NCBI GenBank assembly: GCA_012931725.1
Contig: CM022947.1
Coordinates: forward strand, 23,312,004-23,376,003
Direction: 5' to 3'
Length of the DNA: 64,000 bases
From: Litsea cubeba
Lineage: Eukaryota > Streptophyta > Magnoliopsida > Laurales > Lauraceae
Each line of letters starts with the position of its first letter. The first letter of the stretch is position 1. Below the pieces are notes generated by a model. It made no database searches. It saw only the letters and a program-made list of their open reading frames with translations, and was not told the origin of the DNA. The translations under genes were made by a program, and so were the position numbers. Shown here piece by piece: positions 45,699 through 56,333 of the stretch.

Positions 45699-46980
45699 TG
45701 TTAGATCTCGTGATCACTGAGAGGGGGGGGGGGGTGAATCAGTGATCTCTTTTAAACAGGTCCTTGCTAACAACAATTCAAATCAAACCACACAATTGAC
45801 ACCAGATTTTACGTGGTTCACCAAAAGGCTACATCCACGGTTCAATCCCGTCCGAACAACAATCCGGTACAGGTCTGAATCTTATTTAGTCGCACCGACG
45901 ACAAAGAGCACCAACCCTTAAATTCAGATAGCACCAACTATCTAGGAAGCACCGACTCCCTTAGGTTTCAGATAGCACCAACTATCTAGGAAGCACCGAC
46001 TCCCTTAGGTTTCAGATAGCACCAACTATCTAGGAAGCTACAACTCCCTTTACAATTTGTCTGCACCCACAGACAGGATCACCAAACCCCAAAACACCAA
46101 GCACCAACTTGATGATTACAGCAAAGAAGATAAACTGATCTACAGCCCTTTCCCCTCTACAATTCTCTCTCTCTCAATCCCTTACAAATAGAAATCTAAA
46201 GCATAAAAGAGAGACTTATCTTATGAACGAAAATACCATCTTCATGAGGCTTCAAATTCGTCCACACTTGCTGTAGAAAGTTGCTCCACAACAGCAAGAC
46301 ACAAGCACCTTCTTCTCCAAGCACTCTTCTCTCCAAAACTCTCTCAAACTCTTCTTTCTTTAAAGCTTGTTATTGAAAACGAGATTAGGAGTGTTTATAT
46401 AGGTTTTAGCAACCCCAAAGAGTGTCCAAAATAGGCTACAATTCGTTTAGAAAGAGTCCCAAACGAATTACCAAAAATTCCTAACTTTTAGCAAAAGACT
46501 TCTAATTCTGCAATACTTGCTGTCTGTGTGTGCTCGGTCGACCGGCTGGGGACCTCGGTCGACCGGGTGAACTGGGCGCCTGACGAACTTTAAAAAGTTG
46601 TAAGTTGTCAAATTCTGGAACCGAGCTCGGTCGACATCCTGGAAGCCTCGGTCGACCTCGTGCATGCTCGGTCGACCGCACCAGGAGCTGGGTCGACCGG
46701 ATGACCTCTGTGTCAAAAAATAACTGTAAGCTCTGATTTTGCACTTTCTTCATGCTCGGTCGACCGGCCAGGGAGCTCGGTCGACCGGGTACACTGCACC
46801 AGGAAAAACTGATTTTCTTCACTGTTTTCCTTTTTCATTCTTCTTGAGCTCTATCACTTCCACTCTTTCAACACATGATTGAGACATAGTGTTGACAATA
46901 ATTCCAATACAATTTGATGCTTGAGACACCAAACACACCAATGCTTCAAGATTCAACTCAATGCATCTCAAATTCCAACA
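45699..46980 (-). repeat. Copia-2 LTR (3' LTR in element sense)
   Basis: The 1282-bp LTR has a G12 run at 45722-45734. Three tandem 44-bp units with AGATAGCACCAACTATCT cores start at 45925, 45969 and 46013. A GGTCGACC palindrome cluster lies at 46530-46790. Confidence 0.95.
46530..46790. repeat. GGTCGACC palindrome cluster in Copia-2 LTR
   Basis: About eight CTCGGTCGACCGG-like palindromes, some with one arm changed (GGTCGACATC, GGTCGACCTC), lie in 260 bp. The same cluster occurs in the other LTR at about 53200-53460. In element sense it is about 190-450 bp from the LTR start, within U3, where promoter elements lie. Confidence 0.88.
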
Positions 46981-46997
46981 ATCTCCCCCTTTGGAAT
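46981..46997 (-). promoter_or_regulatory. Copia-2 polypurine tract
   Basis: ATCTCCCCCTTTGGAAT on plus gives purine-rich AAAGGGGGAGAT on the minus strand, directly beside the 3' LTR. Confidence 0.88.
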
Positions 46998-47186
46998 TGT
47001 TGGCAACACTTGGAACTTCAACACAGACACTTGGAACATGTTGACATCATAGAGCCTTTTTAGAACAATAAACTCCCCTTGGAACATGATCTTCTCATTC
47101 ACTATCTTGATACCAATTTTCATTCCAATCTTCCATCTTCCTCATGCTATCATATTTCCATCTTCTTAGCATAAGACTAACTTCAA

Positions 47187-47334
47187 CATGCATATAGTCT
47201 TTCCTTGCATAATCTTCTCAGCATAACTTGATACCAATCTCCAGATAACCTTCTCAAGATCATGCATATAGTCTTTCCTTGCATAATCTTCTCAGCATAA
47301 CTTGATACCAATCTCCAGATAACCTTCTCAAGAT
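47187..47334. repeat. 74-bp tandem duplication downstream of Copia-2 pol
   Basis: CATGCATATAGTCTTTCCTT and what follows, through CTTCTCAAGAT, appears twice with an offset of 74 bp between pol and the purine tract. Confidence 0.93.
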
Positions 47335-47457
47335 GACATGCATATCAACCTTTCCATGCATAATCTTCTCCCCCTTTGACAATAATTCCAAAGGGACCAA
47401 TCTAGGAGCAAATAAGATATTCAACGAATTCATTGCTCCCCCTTTCTGGCACATCTC

Positions 47458-50400
47458 CTAAGGTGTAGGAGAATGAGTAACTCCTAATTTCTTTCGGAGA
47501 TACTCGAAGACTTCCTTTGGCAAAGGTTTTGTGAAGATATCAGCCACTTGCTCAGTAGTAGGAACGTATTCCAACTTTACCTCACCATCTGCAACTTTAT
47601 CCTTGAGAAAGTGATAGCGGATTGCAACATGCTTAGTCCTTGAATGCTGAACTGGATTCTTGGAGATATGAATTGCACTAGTGTTATCACAGAGGATCGG
47701 CGTAGGATCTGTTGTTGGAACTCCTAAATCAGAGAGCATTTGCCGCATCCATAACACTTGCGTACAACAAGTTGCCGCTGCAATATATTCTGCTTCCGCT
47801 GTCGAAAGTGAGACGGAGTCTTGCTTCTTGCTGTGCCAAGCTACCAATCTATCACCAAGATAGAATGCACCACCACTTGTACTCTTGCGATCATCTACGC
47901 AACCAGCCCAATCGGCGTCTGAGTATGCGACAAGAGTAAAGGATTTACCTTTAGGATACCATATTCCAAGCTCCATAGTACCTTTTAGATATCGAAATAT
48001 CCTTTTCACTGCTGTAAGGTGCGTCTCAGTTGGTGATGCTTGAAATCGAGCCACCATACATACTGCTTGTAGAAGATCTGGTCTTGTAGCAGTCAAGTAA
48101 AGCAAGCTTCCTATCATAGAACGATAGGTGGTGTGATCAACGGACGAAGCCTTATCATCTTTGCTAAGTTTCGTGTTCGTTGTCATTGGCGTGCTCACGG
48201 GCTTGCTGTCTTCCATGTTAAAACGCTTCAGCATTTCCTTTATATATTTCATCTGAGATATAAAAATACCATTTTTCAGCTGCTGAACTTGTAATCCTAG
48301 GAAGAACTTTAGCTCTCCAAGCATAGACATCTCAAATTCTTTCGTCATATCTTCAGCAAAAATCCTGCACATATTCTCATCATTGCCTCCAAATATTATG
48401 TCATCAACATAAACAATAACCACCAGCTGTTTGCTTGAATCAGATTTGACATACAGATTGCTATCAACTAGTCCTTTTCCAAAACCAATCTTGCGAAGAT
48501 AAAGATCCAGCCTTGCATACCATGCCCTTGGCGCCTGTTTCAGTCCATATAGAGCCTTCTTCAGCTTGCAAACTAAGTCTGAATTTTTGCTAATTAGAAA
48601 GCCATCAGGTTGCTCAATGTAGACCTCTTCTTCAAGTAAACCATTCAAGAAAGCTGACTTAACATCCATCTGAAATACCTTGAAGGTTTTATAGGCAGCC
48701 AATGCAAGAAACATACGAATGGCTTCCAGACGAGCCACCGGTGCAAAGGTCTCTTCAAAATCTATGCCTTCAACTTGTGCATAGCCTTTACAAACCAACC
48801 TTGCCTTGTTTCGTATGACCTGACCATCTTCATTCAGCTTGTTCCGAAAGACCCATTTTGTACCAATCACATTCTTATCAGTAGGTCTAGGGACTAGTTC
48901 CCATGTGGAGTTTTTCTCAATCTGCTCCAACTCCTCATGCATAGCTTTTAACCAGCTTTCATCTAGACTAGCTTCAGCTACTGTCTTGGGCTCAATGGTG
49001 GACACAAGTGAGTAATTGCTAACTACACTTTGTCTAGTTTTTACACCGGCCTCAGGATCTCCAATGATTTGATCCTTAGGGTGTTGCTCTACCCAAGTAC
49101 TTTTCTTTCTAGGAGAAGTATCCTCTGAATCATCTTTTGCCTTTTCAGAATCAGGTTCAGCCACTTCATCATCAATCTCACTCGAGTCCTCATACACTGG
49201 ACTGTCATTATGAGTTACCTTCTTTGACTCATGGTTTTCATCAATTCTAACATCAGCACTTTCAATAATTTTTCTGGTCCTTTTGTTAAGGCATCTGTAA
49301 GCTTTACTAGAGGATGAGTAACCCAGAAAAATACCTTCATCGGCTCTTTCTGCAAATTTGCCCGGATTTTGTTCGAGCCGCTTGATGTAACACTTGCTAC
49401 CGAAGACTCTGAAGTGCTTGACTGTAGCTTTTCTTCCAAACCATAGCTCATAAGGTGTTTTATCTTCATGTGGCCTGATCAAGCAACGATTCTGAATATA
49501 AACAGCCGTATGAATCACCTCTTTCCAATACTTATCAGCCATCTTACTTTCAACCAGCATGGTGCGTGCCATTTCTTGCACAGTGCGGTTCTTGCGCTCA
49601 ACAACTCCATTCTGCTGTGGAGTTCTAGGGGCTGAGTATTGTCTTTGGATGCCATGATGTTCACAATACTTAGTGAATTCATCAGATGTGAATTCGCCTC
49701 CACGATCAGACCTTAGCGTCTTGATCTGCTTCCCTAGCATGTTTTCAACCTGTGCTTTAAACACTTTGAACCGATCAAGTGCTTGATGTTTATGCTTAAG
49801 AAATAATACCCATGTCATGCGAGTAAAATCATCAATGCAAAGCATAAAATACTTATCTCCATTGGTGCTTTGAGTCCGCATCGGTCCACAGAGATCAGTG
49901 TGTACCAGCTCAAGAGGTTTCTTCGTATGATGCTCCTTCGTCTTGAACATTACCCTCGTTTGCTTTCCCTTTTGACAAGAGTCACAAATGGGGTTTGAAG
50001 GCTTTTCAACTGTAGCCATACCTCTAACAGCCTTTGAATTGCAAATCTTTGACATGTTGCCAAAGTTTAGATGCCCAAGGCGTTTGTGCCACAACCAACT
50101 CTCTTCTGACCGACTCAATAAGCATGTCTTTTCAGCTCCATCTGACAAGGTGTAAAGATTTCCAGCTGTCCTTGACCCAGTAGCCACTGTTTTGCCGTTG
50201 CTACTCTTCTTGATAGCAAACCCATTCTTTGTAAAAACAATTTCGTGGCCCTTATCACAGATCTGGCTCACACTCAACAGATTGTGTCTCAATCCAGACA
50301 CATATAAGACCTCTTCAGATCTGATCTTGTTTGCCATTAGCTGAACAACACCTTTTCCAACAATTTTGGCACCATCATTGTTACCAAACTTTACCGAACC

Positions 50401-50581
50401 ACCTTCATAGTGCTGTAACTTGATGAATTTTTCTTTATCACCAGTCATATGACTCGAACAGCCACTATCAAGGACCCATGGTGCTGTCTTCTTTTGTGCA
50501 TTGAAAGCGGTTTGCACAATGAGAGATTCTTTGGGACTTTCTGCACTTTGCTTTGCTCTCCAAGCCTTGACTAACTTGGGT
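47458..50581 (-). CDS. Copia-2 pol (protease, integrase, reverse transcriptase, RNase H)
   Basis: The open frame runs more than 1030 residues. The protease motif is VLDSGCSSHMTG. GAG-pre-integrase contains SWLWHKRLGHLNF. The integrase HHCC zinc site and catalytic DD-E parts are present (DDFTRMTWV, and an E in APRTPQQNGVVERKNRT). Reverse transcriptase contains QMDVKSAFLNG and YVDDIIF. RNase H contains YSDADWAG and ends in the usual HIEIRYHFLRD-like (here HVAIRYHFLKDKVADG) tail. All key residues appear intact. The frame has no own ATG: it opens upstream at PKLVKAWRAKQS and would normally be fused to gag, but a one-base frameshift near 50585 separates them. LTR similarity indicates recent movement. 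Confidence 0.93.
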
Positions 50582-50970
50582 TCTTTTCAACCTGAAACTT
50601 GTTGGCAATATGCAACCTACAATCCCTAGCCAAGTGTCCATAATTATGACACATATAGCACTCAATTTTGTGGCTATTTAGGATTGAGAAAGGCTTCCTT
50701 CTCACAACTGGGCTGTTTCTCACATAGAATTTACAATCTGCCCTTCTATGTCCATACCTATTGCAATGATAACAATAGCCATAAAATTTGTATCTTTTAT
50801 ATGGCTGGTTAGGCTTCATGTCCTTTCTCACTTGAATGGGCTCTTTTCTAGGCAGTGTGGGCTTCACAGAATTGGAAGGTGTAGTAACTTGCTTTACAAA
50901 CACCGTCTCTACAGAAGGTGTAACCTTAGAAGATTCTCCATTCTCAAATCCTATTCCAAATCTGAAGTGA
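50571..50970 (-). pseudogene. Copia-2 gag C-terminal part, shifted frame
   Basis: This frame continues gag after its first frameshift: FRFGIGFENGESSKVTPSV, then two more CCHC knuckles, CYHCNRYGHRRADC and CYMCHNYGHLARDC, which bind element RNA. It stops at NPS just before pol. Two base-level shifts, near 50960 and near 50585, are needed to link gag, this part and pol. They could be real decay, a sequencing or assembly error, or an unusual expression mode. Confidence 0.8.
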
Positions 50971-52315
50971 GGGGGTCTTTGAACTTCAAAATTTCATTCA
51001 GCTTCAATGTACCATTGATAGCTTGAAACTCCTTGAGCTTTTGTTTCATTTGCATATTTTCAGTCCTTGCTCCAAGGATTTCATTCTCAAGTTTCATCAC
51101 TTCCTCAGTTTTGGTACAGATTTGTATTTCTAGGACATCTACCATTCTTTTATACTCTTCTAATTCAGTTTTCAAAGCAATAACTGAAATTTCAGATTCA
51201 TGAAGAAGTTTCAGATTTTTCTTACTTGATCTTCGCTCCTTGCTAAGCTCCTCAAGTGCAGCAATGAGCTCTTCTTCAAGATTCACTTCAGCCTCCTCTT
51301 CGTTTTCCATCTCTTGCTCATCGTCTTCTTCAATAGTAACCATGAAGAGTGCTTCAGTCGCCTCGACTGATTCATCATCGTCCGAAGATTCAGACGTGCT
51401 GTCATTATGCTGACTGATGAAGCTCTTTGCTTTGCCCTTCTTTCTGAAATTCTTCTTCCATTTACTCTTATCAACATAAGAGTCATTATCGTTGTCTTCT
51501 TTCAGCGGGCACTTCGCAGCAAAGTGGCCAACACCGCCACAATTGAAGCATTTAAAGGGTAGCTTCCCTTTATACTTGCCATTGCTTCCTTTCTTCAGCC
51601 TTCTAATAAATTGAGCCTCAAGCTCATCATCATCAGAATCATGACCAGCAATCTCTTTTGCCTTTTTCTGAACTTTGAAGGCCGCTTCTCTATCCGATGA
51701 AGACGTCTTACCTATGCGCATCTCATAGGCAGTGAGAGAACCATGCAGCTCATCCATTGAAAACTCGTTCAGATCTTTGGCTTCTTCTATGGCTGAGACT
51801 TTAGAATCAAACCGGGGAAGGAGAGATCTTAGAACCTTTTTGACGATGACTGGTTCTTTAATCTCCTCTCCTAGTCCACGAATGTCATTCGTGACTTCAT
51901 TCACCCGTTGCATGTAAGAATCAACATTCTCGCTATCCTCCATGCGAAGAGACTCAAATTGGGAGCGATGAGTTTGCAATTTCGCTTCTTTGATCTTCTC
52001 ATCTCCTTCATGGATGCTTTTCAGCTTATCCCAGATTTCCTTGGCTGTCTTGCATGCTATAACTTTGATCAGCTCGCTGTCAACAAGGCCGCTAAAGAGT
52101 GCATTCTGCGCCTTAGAGTCGTTGTCTGCTAACTTCTTCGTTGCAGCATCAGTGGGTACAATGGCAGAATTGTAACCGACTCTGACAGTCTCCCAGACGT
52201 CATAGCCAAGAGATTTGATGAAGGCCTGCATTCTAATCTTCCAAAAGGTGTAATTAGAACCATCAAACAACGGTGCTTTCATATTCGCTGTGCTGGTTGC
52301 CATGTGATTTGACAA
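50951..52315 (-). CDS. Copia-2 gag N-terminal part
   Basis: The frame of 454 residues begins MSNHMATSTANMKAPLFDGS, 56 bp inside the primer site. The UBN2/retrotran gag domain covers about residues 20-200 (WKIRMQAFIKSLGYDVW, KEIWDKLKSIHEG, ESLRMEDSENVDSYMQRV). A zinc knuckle CFNCGGVGHFAAKCP is near residue 255. An acidic stretch and a coiled-coil region (about 330-440) follow. It forms the particle shell. It stops early, at DPLTSDLE, through a frameshift. Confidence 0.92.
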   Translation of the reverse strand: MSNHMATSTANMKAPLFDGSNYTFWKIRMQAFIKSLGYDVWETVRVGYNSAIVPTDAATKKLADNDSKAQNALFSGLVDSELIKVIACKTAKEIWDKLKSIHEGDEKIKEAKLQTHRSQFESLRMEDSENVDSYMQRVNEVTNDIRGLGEEIKEPVIVKKVLRSLLPRFDSKVSAIEEAKDLNEFSMDELHGSLTAYEMRIGKTSSSDREAAFKVQKKAKEIAGHDSDDDELEAQFIRRLKKGSNGKYKGKLPFKCFNCGGVGHFAAKCPLKEDNDNDSYVDKSKWKKNFRKKGKAKSFISQHNDSTSESSDDDESVEATEALFMVTIEEDDEQEMENEEEAEVNLEEELIAALEELSKERRSSKKNLKLLHESEISVIALKTELEEYKRMVDVLEIQICTKTEEVMKLENEILGARTENMQMKQKLKEFQAINGTLKLNEILKFKDPLTSDLE

Positions 52316-52355
52316 AGATCACCCTTAGCGTGTTAAGCTTATCAAGGGAAACCTT

Positions 52356-52371
52356 ACGCTCTGATACCAAT
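52356..52371 (-). promoter_or_regulatory. Copia-2 primer-binding site (tRNA-iMet)
   Basis: TACGCTCTGATACCAAT on plus next to the right LTR gives ATTGGTATCAGAGCG on the minus strand. It is complementary to the initiator tRNA end, with the final bases slightly different from Copia-1. Confidence 0.92.
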
Positions 52372-53649
52372 TGTTAGATCTCGTGATCACTGAGAGGGGG
52401 GGGTGAATCAGTGATCTCTTTTAAACAGGTCCTTGCTAACAACAATTCAAATCAAACCACACAATTGACACCAGATTTTACGTGGTTCACCAAAAGGCTA
52501 CGTCCACGGTTCAATCCCGTCCGAACAACAATCCGGTACAGGTCTGAATCTTATTTAGTCGCACCGACGACAAAGAGCACCAACCCTTAAATTCAGATAG
52601 CACCAACTATCTAGGAAGCACCGACTCCCTTAGGTTTCAGATAGCACCAACTATCTAGGAAGCACCGACTCCCTTAGGTTTCAGATAGCACCAACTATCT
52701 AGGAAGCTACAACTCCCTTTACAATTTGTCTGCACCCACAGACAGGATCACCAAACCCCAAAACACCAAGCACCAACTTGATGATTACAGCAAAGAAGAT
52801 AAACTGATCTACAGCCCTTTCCCCTCTACAATTCTCTCTCTCTCAATCCCTTACAAATAGAAATCTAAAGCATAAAAGAGAGACTTATCTTATGAACGAA
52901 AATACCATCTTCATGAGGCTTCAAATTCGTCCACACTTGCTGTAGAAAGTTGCTCCACAACAGCAAGACACAAGCACCTTCTTCTCCAAGCACTCTTCTC
53001 TCCAAAACTCTCTCAAACTCTTCTTTCTTTGATGCTTGTTATTGAAAACGAGATTAGGAGTGTTTATATAGGTTTTAGCAACCCCAAAGAGTGTCCAAAA
53101 TAGGCTACAATTCGTTTAGAAAGAGTCCCAAACGAATTACCAAAAATTCCTAACTTTTAGCAAAAGACTTCTAATTCTGCAATACTTGCTGTCTGTGTGT
53201 GCTCGGTCGACCGGCTGGGGACCTCGGTCGACCGGGTGAACTGGGCGCCTGACGAACTTTAAAAAGTTGTAAGTTGTCAAATTCTGGAACCGAGCTCGGT
53301 CGACATCCTGGAAGCCTCGGTCGACCTCGTGCATGCTCGGTCGACCGCACCAGGAGCTGGGTCGACCGGATGACCTCTGTGTCAAAAAATAACTGTAAGC
53401 TCTGATTTTGCACTTTCTTCATGCTCGGTCGACCGGCCAGGGAGCTCGGTCGACCGGGTACACTGCACCAGGAAAAACTGATTTTCTTCACTGTTTTCCT
53501 TTTTCATTCTTCTTGAGCTCTATCACTTCCACTCTTTCAACACATGATTGAGACATAGTGTTGACAATAATTCCAATACAATTTGATGCTTGAGACACCA
53601 AACACACCAATGCTTCAAGATTCAACTCAATGCATCTCAAATTCCAACA
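52372..53649 (-). repeat. Copia-2 LTR (5' LTR in element sense)
   Basis: This 1278-bp LTR is nearly identical to 45699-46980. It is four bases shorter, all in the G run (8 instead of 12). Confidence 0.96.
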
Positions 53650-53654
53650 GTATG

Positions 53655-56018
53655 CAGTCCTAGAGTTAACCTCTAGCTTCTTCATGTTACAAAGATCTAA
53701 CAAATCAAATTTTAAGAAATAATTGAATTATATATCTTCTTCAAATACCCCCTTCTCAAGTGGAATACTTATCTGACTTGATTTCATCATCTTTTCTATA
53801 ATCTTGCCAAACTTTTGGAGTTGACTTGCCCCTTCACCATTAGTTGCATCACCATTAGCTACAGAAGAGTCATCAACCACACTCTACATCAGAATCCAAA
53901 TTAAAATGAAAAAGTTAATTACGGTAGTTTAACTTAAGCATAACTAATAAGAGTTGGAAAATACACTTTAACTTATCACCTAATAGCACCCATTTTTCAG
54001 GCCAAGCCACAAATGAGTTGTGTGCATCTAAAATAGTGGTCAAAATACCACGTACAGGTATAGGAAGAGGGGAATCAGGACACAATACACAATCAATCGA
54101 CACTCGTACATTGTGCTCCCCTAAAGAAATATTGTGAATTTTTTCCAATGGTCCAGTCTTCCCATAAACCTTTCCTTTCGCAACAATCTTGTCCTTTGAT
54201 CCCAAAGCCAATCTACAATTTTGAGGGGAACTAAGAATATTTGATGATGTCTTGTTCACTTTTGAAGGACCACCATCTTCAAGCTGCATGTTATAAGAGT
54301 TAAATACGAATTCATATGGTTATTAAGCAATGCATATAGTTAGGTCCCTTAGTTAAGAAATCATGTATTCAACATAATCCACCAAAACAACAAAAAACTG
54401 TGGTTTGGTAAACTACCTGTTGACCTCTTAAAACACCGCTACTATTGGATGCAATATTTTCTGAATGGAGAGAGTTCTGATATGTCTCTTTATCCTTCAC
54501 AATTTGTTCTAAAATTTTCACCCTTTCCTGAGATTCATGTAACTGGGCCAACAACTCCTCATTATACTTCTTTATTCTACGTTTTGGTATTTTGAAATAG
54601 GCCATTGGAGTGACATGCTTCCCTTCCCCTCTAACTTGTCCACAATGCTCCGGGGTACCCAAAGCCATAGTAAGAATATCATTGCTCCCCTTAGTCATTA
54701 CAGCCCCCTCATTTACTTTCTTTTTCAAATCATCCTACAATAACCATGACACCAATGAATCCGAGCCATATGTATACAGCTAATATTCAAATACCTTGAT
54801 GCATGGTCATGCAAGGCACTTAGGGAGTATACTAGACCTACAAGTTATAGTGAAGATGTATGATGCCTCGCATCTAACTTGGGCACTATTACAAAAAGTC
54901 TAAAACAACTTACAATTTTTCTAAAAATGGAAACTTACAATTTTTCCTACTACTTCCCTTGTGGAATCATTTGAATATTCCCCGTTTTTGTTTTGACGAG
55001 CCAATTTCCATTTGACACTCCTATCTTCATGATCAACGAAAATGCCTGTCTCTATGGATTTTTTTTTCTATACATGAAATATGAAAACACAATTAAACAT
55101 CTAAGTTAGTTTAGTTCAACCATAAGAAACTATTTAAAATAGTTCTATACTAATTGTACTTACAATATCTTCTTCAAGACCTGCATAGCCTGATCTGCTT
55201 AGTCGGTGTGTATACACATTATTGGACTGCCTTTTAGATTGTAAAATGTTTAACTCCTTAAAATTACAAAGAAGAAAAGACATTAACAAACATACATCAA
55301 CATATAAGACAGTGAGTGTCATGGGTGCAGCGGTGTGCTCAGTGCTCTGTGAGTGAGTGCAATGGTGTGCTGAGTGGACTTTAAGTGTGCTGAAGTTGAT
55401 GAACCAAAAACAAAATGTTCAAAAAAATAAAAGTAATCTATAGAAGTAGATATATACCTGAAACTCTGGGGTCAACCTTGATTGCACAAATTCAGTCCAA
55501 ACTAATTTGTCGATAAACTTATACTTTGTAGGTGGCTCCACAAGTAGTTCGGGATTATCTTTTAATGGAAGTATATACTTAGTAGTCAGAGTTGTCTTGA
55601 ACGTCCTCCACTTGAGGCCAATATCAGATATAACTTGAGCTCTCGTACTTTCATCCAACACAAATCTCGTCTATACCAAATGAATTAAATGGTTAGCGAT
55701 TTCCCGTAATATTTTCATGCCAATTAATACAAATAGCTTAGTATACTGATAGCTTAGTAATAGGAAAAATGACAAATAATAGGAAAGCACATATTTATTT
55801 ACCTTCATTGTAGCCCATAAATCTCTTTCCAGCTGCCCTTCCCTAAGATCTTTCAATTTACGCCAATCACTAAATGCATTAAGTGGAACCATCACTCTTG
55901 CCAAAGCCCCTTCGTAACCAGCTAATTTCCTGTGTACTTCTTTTGGTGTAGGCCTACCCTTTTGATCATACTCAACAGTAATTACATTTCCATCCCAATT
56001 CTTGGTCAACTCAAGCAT
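53655..56018 (-). pseudogene. CACTA-B accessory gene, N-terminal and DUF8039-like parts
   Basis: The minus-strand pieces in order are MLELTKNWDGNVITVEYDQKG with GRPTPKEVHRKLAGYEGALA (56018-55804), STRAQVISDIGLKWRTFKTT (55661-55419), a short basic piece near 55260-55160, ALGTPEHCGQVRGEGKHVTP and a coiled coil EELLAQLHESQERVKILEQI (54728-54420), a DUF8039-like KGKVYGKTGPLEKIHN and PWPVRG-like VRGILTTILDAHNSFVAWPE (54289-53960), and ISIPLEKGVFEEDI (53890-53731). A TAA at 53728-53730 then breaks the frame, which goes on as LDLCNMKKLEVNSRTA to the Copia-2 site. Across Copia-2 it continues with the Ulp1-like domain at 44802-45698. This gene type accompanies TNP2 in many plant CACTA elements. Confidence 0.72.
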
Positions 56019-56333
56019 TAAAGTTGTCCCCCTATCTTTCCTTTTTTTTTTAATGCGGGGTTGACCAACATTACTTATGTTGTCCTGTGATTCACCATTC
56101 CTTTATGGATCCATTACTAGCTGTGAAAAAAAAAACATACAAATCAATAAATATATTGTGTATGTCATGGAATAGGTAATACATACAACGGTGCAATGCA
56201 TAGCATACTAACACTATCACTAAGTGTGACATCAGTTCAGTTAGACTATATATGCTTCTGTCAAACCAGTACATAAAGGAATATTTAGCAATAAGAAACA
56301 CTTACACAAAAAAAAAACAATTATACTACGTTT

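Larger units (their letters stand above)
45699..53649 (-). mobile_element. Copia-2: recent Ty1/copia LTR retrotransposon
   Basis: The LTRs at 45699-46980 and 52372-53649 start TGTTAG and end CCAACA. GTATG is duplicated on both sides (45694-45698 and 53650-53654). The tRNA-iMet primer site lies by the right LTR and the purine tract by the left one, so the element reads leftward. By eye the LTRs differ at three bases (45835 region A/G; 46372 region AA-A versus GA-T) and in one G run (12 versus 8). It sits inside an exon of the CACTA-B Ulp1-like gene. Its gag-pol has two frameshifts despite its youth. Confidence 0.97.

Noticed and set aside
46468..46822. Paired minus-strand frames rich in RPSS/VDR, occurring again at 53137-53491
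   Set aside because: They are the two LTR copies of Copia-2 read through GGTCGACC palindromes. Identity follows from LTR duplication, not gene duplication.
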